Origin: Desulfobulbaceae bacterium
GTDB taxonomy: Bacteria > Desulfobacterota > Desulfobulbia > Desulfobulbales > Desulfocapsaceae
Length of the DNA stretch: 8,837 bases
Assembly (NCBI GenBank): GCA_030632405.1
Contig: DAOVUU010000068.1
Location: 1-8,837, forward strand
Direction of reading: 5' to 3'
In this document: positions 1 to 6,902 of the stretch, piece after piece
How the letters are laid out: every line of letters starts with the position of its first letter
How positions within the stretch are numbered: position 1 is the first letter of the stretch
Notes under the pieces: generated by a model
Seen by the model: only the letters and a program-made list of their open reading frames with translations
What the model was told of the DNA's origin: nothing
Databases searched by the model: none
Position numbers and translations under genes: made by a program

Positions 1-446
1 AGCTTGACGAGTAGAGTGTCCTTCATATGATAGACCCCGCCACCCGTTGCAACAACCGCAGGCGTGCTCTTTTTGAGTGGTCGAATCCGCTCCCCCTGTC
101 CTTTGTAAAAAATCCGGATTTCCCATAACTGCGGTTCATCAGATCCGGACGCATTATCCTTTTTCCAGATAAATGCGTAATCAACAGATTTCAGAATGCT
201 GTTTAGAGCTGTACCCAGCGGACGGTCAACAAATGTCGCTGAGATTTTCGGATTAATTCGGGGGTCGATAAGAATGCGGATTCCCTGGTCGGAGAGTTTG
301 CCAAGAATCGTTGAAAGCGGTTGCTTCTGTACATCCAGCGTAAGCCGGTCGCCGTCAAGGCGTACAATCTGGTCTGAAGCCCGGGAAAAATGGGAGTTCA
401 ATGATATGCTGACCATAAATATGAGGATCAGTTTAAACAGCTTCAT
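1..446 (-). CDS. Exported protein with N-terminal STN-like (secretin/TonB short) domain, partial
   Basis: This reading frame is open from an ATG at 444-446 to the window edge, giving 148 codons of the N-terminal part only. Residues 1-23 form a signal peptide (MKLFKLILIFMVSIS core, probable cleavage after Ser-Arg-Ala). Residues about 34-95 resemble an STN domain: a segment starting LTLDVQKQPLSTIL, then IRILIDPRINPKISATF and a predicted helix with ALNSILKSVDYAFIW. STN domains occur at the N-termini of secretins and of TonB-dependent receptors such as FecA, and in other envelope proteins. The rest, ending GGGVYHMKDTLLVKL, does not identify the family. It could begin a secretin, a receptor, or an exported protease with a prodomain. 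The ribosome binding site is weak (GTGGA). Confidence is good that this is a real exported protein and lower for the domain name. Confidence 0.72.
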   Translation of the reverse strand, partial: MKLFKLILIFMVSISLNSHFSRASDQIVRLDGDRLTLDVQKQPLSTILGKLSDQGIRILIDPRINPKISATFVDRPLGTALNSILKSVDYAFIWKKDNASGSDEPQLWEIRIFYKGQGERIRPLKKSTPAVVATGGGVYHMKDTLLVK

Positions 447-629
447 AGCATATCCACTTTGTTTTAAAAAAGAAGTTCGTGAAGATATTTATATCCCTCA
501 AGGAGCACTGAACTGTACTTCGTTCATTGAGATTAAAACTGTGTCTCTTTTATCGTATCCAGTTTTGATCACTCAAGCAAGTTTTTCATAACAATCCAGG
601 GAGGCAGTTACTTCACCTGTGTTATAACA

Positions 630-644
630 TTGTAATGATTATCA
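630..644 (-). promoter_or_regulatory. Candidate Fur box upstream of the STN-domain gene
   Basis: On the minus strand the sequence reads TGATAATCATTACAA. This matches 13 of 15 positions of the 7-1-7 Fur consensus TGATAATCATTATCA, including an uninterrupted 12-base core. It lies about 185 bp upstream of the start of the STN-domain gene and just beyond the 3' end of the MFS gene. STN domains are common in iron-uptake receptors, so iron control would make sense, but the distance to the start codon is long and no clear promoter is visible. AT-rich chance matches are possible. The rest of the 447-684 gap holds nothing else recognisable. Confidence 0.35.
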
Positions 645-684
645 ACTAAAGATAAACTCATAAAAACCTTGCATATCAGATGGC

Positions 685-1962
685 TCAATCATCCCGGGCA
701 GTGCAGTACGACTCCCGGGTAAAAAGAACCATTATGATGGACAGCGCACTACTCACCAGAAGCCAGACAAAGGCCGCAGAATATGCTGTACTGCTGTATA
801 TCCTTGCCCCGTCCAGCAAAACACCATCCCAGTGAGTATCGAGAATTTTCCCCAGCGTCGGCTGCATGATAGCAGCAATTCCAAGGACCGACATATTAAC
901 AACCCCCCCCACAGCACCTGACGCTCCAGGATGATTTACTTCTCTGGCAAAGGCAAATCCGACGATGAGCCCCCCGGATACAAGACCGATCGCAGCCAGC
1001 ATGGGATACAGCAGTACATAGGGCAGATCAATAAACAGAAACAGAGACCAGAACAGCGTGGCGAGAATTGTACTGAAGAGGTAAGGGCGTTTGCGCAGCC
1101 CTGCCCGATCCGAAAAAGCCCCGAGAAGCGGTCCGCCGATAGCCCAGGCAATAAGCATAGTCGAGGTAATTGTTGCAGCCTGACTTCTTTCAAGACCGTG
1201 TACCTGTGTCAAATAAGGTACCCCCCAGAGCCCGGCAAAAACCAGGACAGGTGCCGCCGAAAAACCACCTGCAAAAAAGAGCAGCCAGGTATCCTTCCGG
1301 GCCATCACTGATCTGAGAGCAGCACCCGCGGGAAGATTCCCCTGCTTGAGCACCGAAGCATGGGCGTAGCTCTTATAACCGTAGTCGCTGGGATCATCAC
1401 GCACTGCCACCCATATAAGTGCTGCAATAATCAAGGTAATACCTCCACTTGCAGCCATTGCTGTCCGCCAGCCCATTACTGCAATAGCCTCCGACAGCGG
1501 AACCCCGGCCAGCACTCCGCCAACATTGCCAACCAGCAAAGCAACCCCTGTAACTGTAGCAAATCTGTTCGTCGGAAACCAGTGACCTGCCAGCTTCATG
1601 CAGGTTATAAAAGCTACTGCCACCGAAGCACCGATCAAAAATCTCCCCGCATAGGCGTAATAAAGATTCGGTCCCCAGGCAAATGTCAGAACACCAATAG
1701 CGCACACAATACAGGCATAGGTGCTCAATCTGCGTGGCCCGATACTGTCGACCAGTAGACCGCTGGGTATCTGCATTGCAGCGTAGGAGTAAAAATAGGC
1801 AGCAGAAAGATTGCCCAGAGCGGCACCACTGATACTGAAATCACGCATCAGATCTTCAACCATGACAGCGGGTGCCATACGCTGAAAAAAACCGAGGAGA
1901 TAGAGCATTCCCACCAGCCCCCACATAGTCCAGCCAAGCCACATAGGAGAATATTTTTTCAT
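685..1962 (-). CDS. MFS permease, candidate sugar-acid (anion) importer
   Basis: A 425-residue integral membrane protein of the major facilitator superfamily, with hydrophobic segments consistent with the usual 12 helices. The motif-A loop is present in both halves: GLLVDSIGPRR between helices 2 and 3, and GAFSDRAGLRKR in the corresponding second-half loop. The N-terminus (QRMAPAVMVEDLMRDFSIS, then AAYFYSYAAMQIPSG) has the look of organic-anion and sugar-acid permeases. The substrate cannot be read from sequence. The neighbouring galactarate genes, and an upstream 14-bp element shared with garD, make an aldarate or related acid plausible. I chose the ATG at 1960-1962 (protein MKKYSPMWLGW), which puts the first helix near the N-terminus. 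An in-frame TTG at 2017-2019, preceded by AAGG, would add 19 residues and remains possible. The ATG has no well-placed ribosome binding site of its own (see the leader ORF). No terminator with a T-run follows the stop. Confidence 0.9.
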   Translation of the reverse strand: MKKYSPMWLGWTMWGLVGMLYLLGFFQRMAPAVMVEDLMRDFSISGAALGNLSAAYFYSYAAMQIPSGLLVDSIGPRRLSTYACIVCAIGVLTFAWGPNLYYAYAGRFLIGASVAVAFITCMKLAGHWFPTNRFATVTGVALLVGNVGGVLAGVPLSEAIAVMGWRTAMAASGGITLIIAALIWVAVRDDPSDYGYKSYAHASVLKQGNLPAGAALRSVMARKDTWLLFFAGGFSAAPVLVFAGLWGVPYLTQVHGLERSQAATITSTMLIAWAIGGPLLGAFSDRAGLRKRPYLFSTILATLFWSLFLFIDLPYVLLYPMLAAIGLVSGGLIVGFAFAREVNHPGASGAVGGVVNMSVLGIAAIMQPTLGKILDTHWDGVLLDGARIYSSTAYSAAFVWLLVSSALSIIMVLFTRESYCTARDD

Positions 1963-1976
1963 ATCGTTATATCCAT
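1959..1976 (-). promoter_or_regulatory. Five-codon leader ORF overlapping the MFS start
   Basis: On the minus strand GGAAGA (1984-1989) sits 7 nt before an ATG that opens a tiny frame, Met-Asp-Ile-Thr-Ile-stop. Its TGA overlaps the MFS start in the sequence ATGA. The same GGAAGA is 21 nt from the MFS ATG, too far for normal initiation. The layout suggests translational coupling, in which ribosomes terminate on the leader and restart on the MFS gene. It might be coincidental, especially if the upstream in-frame TTG start at 2019 is used instead. Confidence 0.35.
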
Positions 1977-2028
1977 CGTTATTTCTTCCAATCTCTTTTG
2001 CCCTAGTGTAAAAATACAAGGAAAATTT

Positions 2029-2042
2029 ACCTTAGGTCGCCT
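2029..2042. promoter_or_regulatory. ACCTTAGGT-type element, copy 1, upstream of the MFS gene
   Basis: The sequence ACCTTAGGTCGCCT matches 13 of 14 bases of ACCTTAGGTGGCCT at 6718-6731 upstream of garD. Both contain an imperfect inverted repeat of the form TTAGG-N3-CCT, the size of a regulator half-site pair. This copy ends 67 bp upstream of the MFS ATG. It may be an operator for a common regulator, but that regulator is not encoded here. Confidence 0.35.
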
Positions 2043-2197
2043 TTATCAATCGAATTAACCGAGTTTCAATAGAACAGAAAGAGGCTCCTTTTCCAGAAAT
2101 CCTCCTGCCGCAGCAGCCCAATTAGCACAATTTGCTTGCAACTTTAACCCGGGCTTTCTATTTTCCAATCCTGGAGCAATTCGATCTGCAATCTGGA

Positions 2198-2229
2198 TGG
2201 TTGGACATTTGGCCAAAATGGTTGTACCA
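2198..2229. promoter_or_regulatory. Tandem FadR-type (GntR family) operator candidate
   Basis: Positions 2219-2229 read TGGTTGTACCA, a perfect inverted repeat TGGT-N3-ACCA. This is the core pattern recognised by FadR-subfamily GntR regulators such as PdhR and LldR. Exactly 21 bp upstream, 2198-2207 reads TGGTTGGACA, a second copy with an intact left arm and a degraded right arm; ATGGTTG is repeated at 2197-2203 and 2218-2224. Two helical turns between sites would put two dimers on the same DNA face. FadR-type regulators commonly sense organic and sugar acids, which fits the adjacent genes. The pair lies about 100-130 bp upstream of the oxidoreductase start. Confidence 0.5.
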
Positions 2230-2259
2230 AATTTTTTCTTTATAAAAAACATAAAAAAT

Positions 2260-2288
2260 TTGATAAGATACTAATAACTGATTCATAT
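2260..2288 (+). promoter_or_regulatory. Weak candidate promoter of the oxidoreductase operon
   Basis: A TTGATA hexamer at 2260-2265 is followed after 17 bp by TCATAT at 2283-2288, with a better isolated -10-like hexamer TATCAT at 2286-2291 at less favourable spacing. The surroundings are strongly AT-rich. The FadR-type sites lie 30-60 bp upstream of the -35. The hexamers are poor, so only the general location is supported. Confidence 0.3.
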
Positions 2289-2329
2289 CATATATAAAAA
2301 CAAACCAATTTTCATTTTGGAGATACCCC

Positions 2330-3682
2330 GTGAATTTTTATACAATGCTGCAGAAAAGAGCAGAGGAAAACAATCCGGTCAAGGTTGGCGTCATCGGCGC
2401 AGGTAAATTCAGCTCAATGTTTCTCTCCCAGGCCCGGCTTACCCCCGGTATGCAGGTGACAGGAATTGCAGAACTCGACCCGGAAAGGGCCAGACAATCG
2501 CTTTTAAGAACCGGCTGGGATATTGATGCTTCCATCTACGCCGATACAGCAAATGATATCAACGACGCTGCACGAGCTGGGAAAGTTGCCATTACAAGCG
2601 ACGCCATGCAGTTAATTCAAGCCGACTGCGATGTCATCATGGAAATTACCGGTAATCCTGAAATTGGAACCTTCCATGCTGCCAACGCCATCGAAATGGG
2701 AAAACATGTGGTTATGGTCAACGTCGAAGCCGATTGTCTGCTGGGACCGGCTCTGACAAGAAAGGCTGAAAAGCAGGGGGTTGTCTATACCATGGCCTAT
2801 GGCGACCAGCCGGCACTTATCGCCGAGCAACTGGACTGGGCTAAAACTGTCGGCTTTGAAGTGGTCTGCACTGGAAAGGGTACCAGGTATCAACCTGAAT
2901 ATCATTTCTCTACGCCGGAAACAGTCTGGGGTTATTACGGTTTCAATGAACAGCGTGTCGCCGAGGGCAACTTCAATGCCCAGATGTTTAATTCATTCCT
3001 TGACGGCAGTAAATCGGCAATCGAGATGTGTGCCGTATCCAACAGTTCGGGTCTGGTTCCTCAACAGTGCGGCCTCCAGTTCCCAGCGGTAGATATCGAT
3101 GAACTTGCCGACATCCTCAAACCTGAAAGTGATGGAGGTATCCTCGAACATACCGGTACGTTGGAAGTTATAGCCAGCGAAAAACGTGATGGCTCACCCA
3201 TCGCCAGAGACCTCAGGTGGGGGGTATATGTGGTTTTTAAGGCTCCCACTCAATATGTGGAACAGTGTTTCCAGGAATATGGTATGAAAACAGACGACAG
3301 CGGCCGCTACTCCGCCCTTTACCGTCCATATCACTTTATCGGCCTTGAGCTGGGGATCAGTGCCGCCTCTGCGGTCCTTCGTAATGAGGCCACCGGCAGT
3401 GCCCAGGAATTTTTAGCCGATGTCGCTGCAACTGCCAAAAAAGATCTCGAGCCTGGTGATATCCTTGATGGCGAAGGTGGTTACACTGTATTTGGCAAGC
3501 TTATGCGCGCACAGGATAGTGTAACCCAAAATGTGCTGCCACTTGGTCTCACCGGCCAGGCCCGAATCATCAAACCCGTGAAAAAAGGTGAACTGCTCAC
3601 CTATGCTCACGTTGAATTAAACCGCTCCAGCCTGGCCTTTACCTTGCGCAAAGAACTGGAAGCAGGGTTTAATATAAAATAA
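2330..3682 (+). CDS. Homoserine-dehydrogenase-like NAD(P)-dependent oxidoreductase with C-terminal SAF domain (COG4091 type)
   Basis: A 450-residue cytoplasmic enzyme. Residues 17-30 contain the dinucleotide-binding glycine motif (VGVIGAGKF, Gly20/Gly23/Gly25), with a Rossmann-type half to about residue 165 (EITGNPEIGTFHAANAIEMG, then VNVEADCLLGP). A middle catalytic region follows (GDQPALIAEQ, TGKGTRYQPEYHFSTPETVW). Residues about 365-440 form a SAF domain (KDLEPGDILDGEGGYTVFGK, GQARIIKPVKKGELLTYAHV). The length suits the family, whose members are often called predicted homoserine dehydrogenases. From established knowledge as I recall it, the related Brucella DRL enzyme is a deoxyxylulose-phosphate reductoisomerase-like protein, so an oxidation coupled to isomerisation is possible. 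The substrate here is unknown; a sugar acid is inferred from neighbours. The start is GTG at 2330, chosen because TGGAGA lies 6 nt upstream; the ATG at 2345 is too far from it. The cyclase-like gene follows after 35 bp. Confidence 0.87.
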   Translation: MNFYTMLQKRAEENNPVKVGVIGAGKFSSMFLSQARLTPGMQVTGIAELDPERARQSLLRTGWDIDASIYADTANDINDAARAGKVAITSDAMQLIQADCDVIMEITGNPEIGTFHAANAIEMGKHVVMVNVEADCLLGPALTRKAEKQGVVYTMAYGDQPALIAEQLDWAKTVGFEVVCTGKGTRYQPEYHFSTPETVWGYYGFNEQRVAEGNFNAQMFNSFLDGSKSAIEMCAVSNSSGLVPQQCGLQFPAVDIDELADILKPESDGGILEHTGTLEVIASEKRDGSPIARDLRWGVYVVFKAPTQYVEQCFQEYGMKTDDSGRYSALYRPYHFIGLELGISAASAVLRNEATGSAQEFLADVAATAKKDLEPGDILDGEGGYTVFGKLMRAQDSVTQNVLPLGLTGQARIIKPVKKGELLTYAHVELNRSSLAFTLRKELEAGFNIK

Positions 3683-3717
3683 GCGTAACCCAACCCCGGC
3701 AACAGAGCATAAACTCT

Positions 3718-5004
3718 ATGAAATCTGACAAGTTATCTCAGGCAAAGCAGGCAAACCAATCGTGTGGGATTGAAAAAGAAGTAGTCATTCTCCTCAGTGA
3801 TATGGTCGACTACTCCAGAAAGACAACGGATATGCGACCAACTGCTATCAAAGACTTCATGCTTGAATACCATATAAACCTGAAAAAAATTGTCCGTGCA
3901 GTTTGTGGAGAAAATCAACGGATTGAATCTTCAGCAGGTGACGGTGCCGTCGCCATTTTTGAAAAAAAACCAGGAGAAGAGAAAAATAAAATGTGTGGTC
4001 AGGCACTGACTGTCGCCCTTGAGATGGTCTATGCCATGGAAAAAGGCACCATCCCGCAAACCCGGATCGGGCTCTTTTCAGGCCATATTATCGAGACAGT
4101 ACTTGATGGAAAAACTATGCGTTTTGGTGCCACCTTTTCTGTGGCCAGCCGCCTGGAAGAGCTATGTGGGCACTTCGGCATTCGGATTCTAATGGATCGG
4201 GAGATGGCCTTGTCGCAAACGGAACATGTGAAATATCTCACCAGTATCGGGAAGGTCACTCCAAAAAATTTCAGCCACCCTATACATATTTTTTCCATCT
4301 ATAAACCTGGCATACACCAATGTCCGGAAGGTATTGATAGAAAAGGACTCATGCGTTTTATCGGAATGAAAAATCGAGCGGTAGAGCTGTTTTGTGGTGA
4401 TATCAGGGAAAACATCCAGCCGGATTTTCCTCTTGCCAGGCAAAAATTATTTGAAGCTCAGGATCTCTTTACAAAAATTACAGGAAAAAAGGACCTGCCA
4501 ACGGAACGCGTCCTCGAATATATCGGAAACAACCCCTCTCCGGAAAAAGACTTCGAGCAAGTCGGTATGAAAATCTGGGAGCCGAGCCCGAATTTGCTGG
4601 GAATCCGCCTACTCAATCTTTCAAGTGCACTTTTCCAAGCCATGGATCGGGACTTTTTTCAGTCTCTTGTAATAGACACCGAATGGGAGAGAAAATTCAA
4701 ATTGGTCTGGCGAAAAAAAGGCGAACGTATTATCCAGTTCCAGGATAACCCGGATGGCATTTACTTTATTGATGACGGCAGTGTTAATATCCTTGACAGG
4801 AAAGACAGGTTAATTAAAACCCTGACTGGAGGAGATGTTTTTGGTGAAATGTCTTATTTCCCCAAACGAGGTCAGCGAAGTGCCAGCGTCGTTGCCGCCA
4901 GCGACCTTGTTCTTCGACGAATTTCCGGAGAAGATCTTAAAACACTCCCTGTAATTCAAAAAATATTTATGAAGATTGCCCGCAAAAGGATAGAAGATAA
5001 TTAA
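3718..5004 (+). CDS. Degenerate class III nucleotide cyclase domain fused to a C-terminal cyclic-nucleotide-binding domain
   Basis: A 428-residue soluble protein without a signal peptide or membrane segments. Residues about 20-200 are a class III cyclase homology domain: VVILLSDMVDYSRKT carries the first metal aspartate (D28), SSAGDGAVAIF the second (D75), and RFGATFSVASRLEE matches the usual VNxAxRLE segment, keeping Arg145. By eye the adenine-selecting Lys of the KxxGD motif is Ser71, the transition-state Asn is Ser141, and the second base-selecting residue is around Met134. Activity may therefore be lost or altered. Residues about 200-325 are an unassigned, helix-rich linker. Residues about 330-420 are a cNMP-binding domain (GIYFIDDGSVNI) with a phosphate-binding cassette FGEMSYFPKRGQRSASVV, including Glu377 and Arg387. 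The gene lies 35 bp behind the oxidoreductase with no visible terminator between, implying co-transcription. Its ribosome binding site is poor, so it may be weakly or coupledly translated. Confidence 0.85.
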   Translation: MKSDKLSQAKQANQSCGIEKEVVILLSDMVDYSRKTTDMRPTAIKDFMLEYHINLKKIVRAVCGENQRIESSAGDGAVAIFEKKPGEEKNKMCGQALTVALEMVYAMEKGTIPQTRIGLFSGHIIETVLDGKTMRFGATFSVASRLEELCGHFGIRILMDREMALSQTEHVKYLTSIGKVTPKNFSHPIHIFSIYKPGIHQCPEGIDRKGLMRFIGMKNRAVELFCGDIRENIQPDFPLARQKLFEAQDLFTKITGKKDLPTERVLEYIGNNPSPEKDFEQVGMKIWEPSPNLLGIRLLNLSSALFQAMDRDFFQSLVIDTEWERKFKLVWRKKGERIIQFQDNPDGIYFIDDGSVNILDRKDRLIKTLTGGDVFGEMSYFPKRGQRSASVVAASDLVLRRISGEDLKTLPVIQKIFMKIARKRIEDN

Positions 5005-5045
5005 TCCCCTCAGTTATTCCACCCTCCTGCCACCACCATACATTA

Positions 5046-6590
5046 TTACGTTATCGGAGCAGGATTAAACAAAACCAGATCGTTATACAGCCCAAGTCGG
5101 TCACTGCATACCTGCCGGCGGCCACTGGCAACATCCAAAATCAGTGAAAAAATCTCATGACCTGCTTCGGGAATGGTTTTTATGCCGCTTGCAATCTGCC
5201 CTGCATCGAAATCAATCAGGTCGTGCCAGCGCTTACCAAGTATGGAATTGGTGGATACTTTGATCACCGGCGTCATGGCCAGCCCATAGGGTGTACCTCG
5301 CCCGGTAGTAAAAACCTGTACATTCATTCCCGAAGCTAACTGCAGGGTACCACAGATAAAATCACTGGCAGGTGTGGCAGCAAAGGTCAGCCCCTTGCGC
5401 CTGATGCGTTCACCTGGTCCAAGAACATCAACGATCGGACTGCTGCCCGATTTGGCGATCGATCCAAGGGCCTTCTCCACAACATTGGCAAGACCACCTT
5501 CCTTGTTACCCGGTGTCGGGTTGGCGCTGCGGTCAACCTCACCACGTTCCAGATAACGGTCATACCAGCTCATTTCACTGAGCAGCGCTCTTCCTACAGT
5601 TTCATCAATTACCCGGGGAGTGAGGAGGTGTATGGCATCCCGCACCTCAGTTACTTCAGAGAACATGACACTGCCCCCTGCCCGCACGATCAGATCGGCA
5701 GCATAACCGACAGCGGGATTGGCGGTAAGACCTGAGAGTGCATCGCTGCCACCACACTGCAGACCAACTACCAGATCCGAGGCGGAGCAGGTCTCCCGGC
5801 GTCGTTTATTCAAGCGCACCAGATGCATTTCAGCCGTCGACATAATTGCCGCGACCATATCATTGAAACCGTGGAATTCCGCATCCTGCAGGGTCAGCAC
5901 CGGAGAACAGAGTCCTCCACAATCGCTGCACCTCTCAGGAACAAGCCGTTCCGGTACAAGTTTCTCGCAACCAAGGCCGATCACCATAACTTCACCACCA
6001 AAGTTTGGATTACGGGTAATATTCTGCAGCGTTCTGATAGGGATGACAGCAGCAGGTGCATCAATAGCCACACCGCAGCCATAACTGTGATTGAGAGCTA
6101 CCACGTCATCGACGTTTAAAAAACGGGGCAGCAACTCTTCTCTGATTCTGCGTACAACATAGTCTGTCACACCCGCAACACATTGCACGCTGGTAGTTAT
6201 GCCCAGGACATTTTTCGTCCCCACACTACCGTCTGCATTCCTGAACCCTTCAAAGGTAAAGCCCGTTAAAGCTTCAAAGGCGGGAGCAACCCGTGCCACG
6301 ACGGGCAGCTCTTCCAAGAGAGGAGCTGCAGGCAGCCGCACAAGCGATTCTTTAACCCAACTCCCCCGCCTGATATCTTCAGCTGCGTAGCCGATTACCT
6401 CACCATAACGAACGATCGCGGTATTTGCTCCTATACCGGCGAGCGCGATCTTGTGTCCATGGGGTACATCACTCACAACCAGGATTCCGTCAGTGAGTCT
6501 GTCACCCGACTTCAGGCCGCCACTACTCACTACAACGGCAACATTATCGAGTTCATGTACCTTGATTATGACGCTGTTCTCTCTATCCAT
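5046..6590 (-). CDS. garD: Galactarate dehydratase (EC 4.2.1.42)
   Basis: Dehydrates meso-galactarate to 5-keto-4-deoxy-D-glucarate in the cytoplasm, an iron-dependent reaction in the UxaA/GarD family. The 514-residue length matches GarD (about 520). An N-terminal SAF domain spans residues 1-85 ([29 protein letters not shown]). The catalytic part follows with [13 protein letters not shown] (115-127), NHSYGCG (167-173), VIGLGCEKL, and the GarD-specific stretches [53 protein letters not shown] and [10 protein letters not shown]; it ends FNPAPIT as in E. coli GarD. These distinguish it from altronate dehydratase. Where E. coli GarD has an ordinary linker, this protein has a repeated LVPER and a Cys221-x2-Cys224-x3-Cys228 cluster. 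The ATG at 6588-6590 was chosen because AAGGA lies 10 nt upstream; the in-frame TTG at 6644 would add 18 unrelated residues. It is convergent with the cyclase-like gene (41 bp gap, no obvious terminator) and divergent from garL. Confidence 0.94.
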   Translation of the reverse strand: MDRENSVIIKVHELDNVAVVVSSGGLKSGDRLTDGILVVSDVPHGHKIALAGIGANTAIVRYGEVIGYAAEDIRRGSWVKESLVRLPAAPLLEELPVVARVAPAFEALTGFTFEGFRNADGSVGTKNVLGITTSVQCVAGVTDYVVRRIREELLPRFLNVDDVVALNHSYGCGVAIDAPAAVIPIRTLQNITRNPNFGGEVMVIGLGCEKLVPERLVPERCSDCGGLCSPVLTLQDAEFHGFNDMVAAIMSTAEMHLVRLNKRRRETCSASDLVVGLQCGGSDALSGLTANPAVGYAADLIVRAGGSVMFSEVTEVRDAIHLLTPRVIDETVGRALLSEMSWYDRYLERGEVDRSANPTPGNKEGGLANVVEKALGSIAKSGSSPIVDVLGPGERIRRKGLTFAATPASDFICGTLQLASGMNVQVFTTGRGTPYGLAMTPVIKVSTNSILGKRWHDLIDFDAGQIASGIKTIPEAGHEIFSLILDVASGRRQVCSDRLGLYNDLVLFNPAPIT

Positions 6591-6717
6591 ATTTATAAAA
6601 TCCTTTTTAAAAGGGTACCTTGCAAAATTAGCATTTTCGTCCAAGATAGAGGCATGCGAAAAAATGTCCCGCAGTCATATAATTTATCTTGATGGAGTCG
6701 TAAAAAACCCATTCTAA

Positions 6718-6731
6718 ACCTTAGGTGGCCT
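6718..6731. promoter_or_regulatory. ACCTTAGGT-type element, copy 2, between garD and garL
   Basis: ACCTTAGGTGGCCT differs at one base from the copy upstream of the MFS gene. Here the inverted repeat is cleaner: TTAGG-TGG-CCTAA at 6721-6733. It lies about 130 bp upstream of the garD ATG and about 80 bp upstream of the garL -10 candidate, so one regulator could serve both divergent genes. This is an operator candidate by pattern only. Confidence 0.4.
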
Positions 6732-6812
6732 AAAGTGCTTTCCCGGATACCAGACAACAATATACATCAAGATGAAAACCGGGTAAAGGATAGCTGTGGG
6801 CAAAAGAATATG

Positions 6813-6842
6813 TTGCAAGAATTATAAACTCCTGCATAAGAT
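6813..6842 (+). promoter_or_regulatory. Weak candidate garL promoter
   Basis: TTGCAA at 6813-6818 is separated by 18 bp from TAAGAT at 6837-6842, each matching four of six consensus positions. A start near 6849 would give a leader of about 55 nt. An alternative with TTGAGA at 6849-6854 has no good -10. Confidence 0.3.
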
Positions 6843-6902
6843 ACAGGATTGAGATAACCTAGGGATCAATTAAAAGAGAATCGTAAACTGTAAGGAGAAC
6901 AG

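Larger units (their letters stand above)
1963..2329. other. Divergent intergenic control region between the MFS and oxidoreductase genes
   Basis: This 367-bp stretch separates two divergent genes. It holds the leader ORF and TTG alternative start of the MFS gene, the ACCTTAGGT-type element at 2029-2042, a tandem FadR-type operator pattern at 2198-2229, and a very AT-rich tract from about 2230 to 2315 carrying the probable promoter of the oxidoreductase operon. A 65-codon open frame at 2055-2252 on the minus strand has no family resemblance and overlaps the operator, so I do not call it a gene. Confidence 0.7.
6591..6902. other. Divergent intergenic control region between garD and garL
   Basis: This 312-bp stretch carries the start signals of two divergent galactarate genes. 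It holds the garD ribosome binding site (AAGGA on the minus strand, 6601-6605), the ACCTTAGGT-type element at 6718-6731, a weak garL promoter candidate at 6813-6842 and the garL ribosome binding site TAAGGAG at 6891-6897. No convincing garD promoter is visible. No small gene or RNA is recognisable. Confidence 0.65.

Noticed and set aside
196..591. 131-codon open frame on the plus strand
   Set aside because: It runs antisense to the STN-domain gene, whose signal peptide and domain are clear, and continues into AT-rich intergenic DNA with no protein-like pattern.
693..719. Inverted repeat of two CCCGGG sites near the MFS stop, considered as a terminator
   Set aside because: Each CCCGGG is itself a palindrome, the repeat lies inside the coding end, and no T-run follows in the direction of transcription.
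2055..2252. 65-codon open frame on the minus strand in the divergent control region
   Set aside because: It has no recognisable domain and its start overlaps the AT-rich tract and the FadR-type operator pattern; composition looks like translated intergenic DNA.
6857..6864. ACCTAGGG near the garL start, considered as a third ACCTTAGGT-type element
   Set aside because: It needs a one-base deletion and a mismatch and lacks the GCCT arm, so it is too weak to count.
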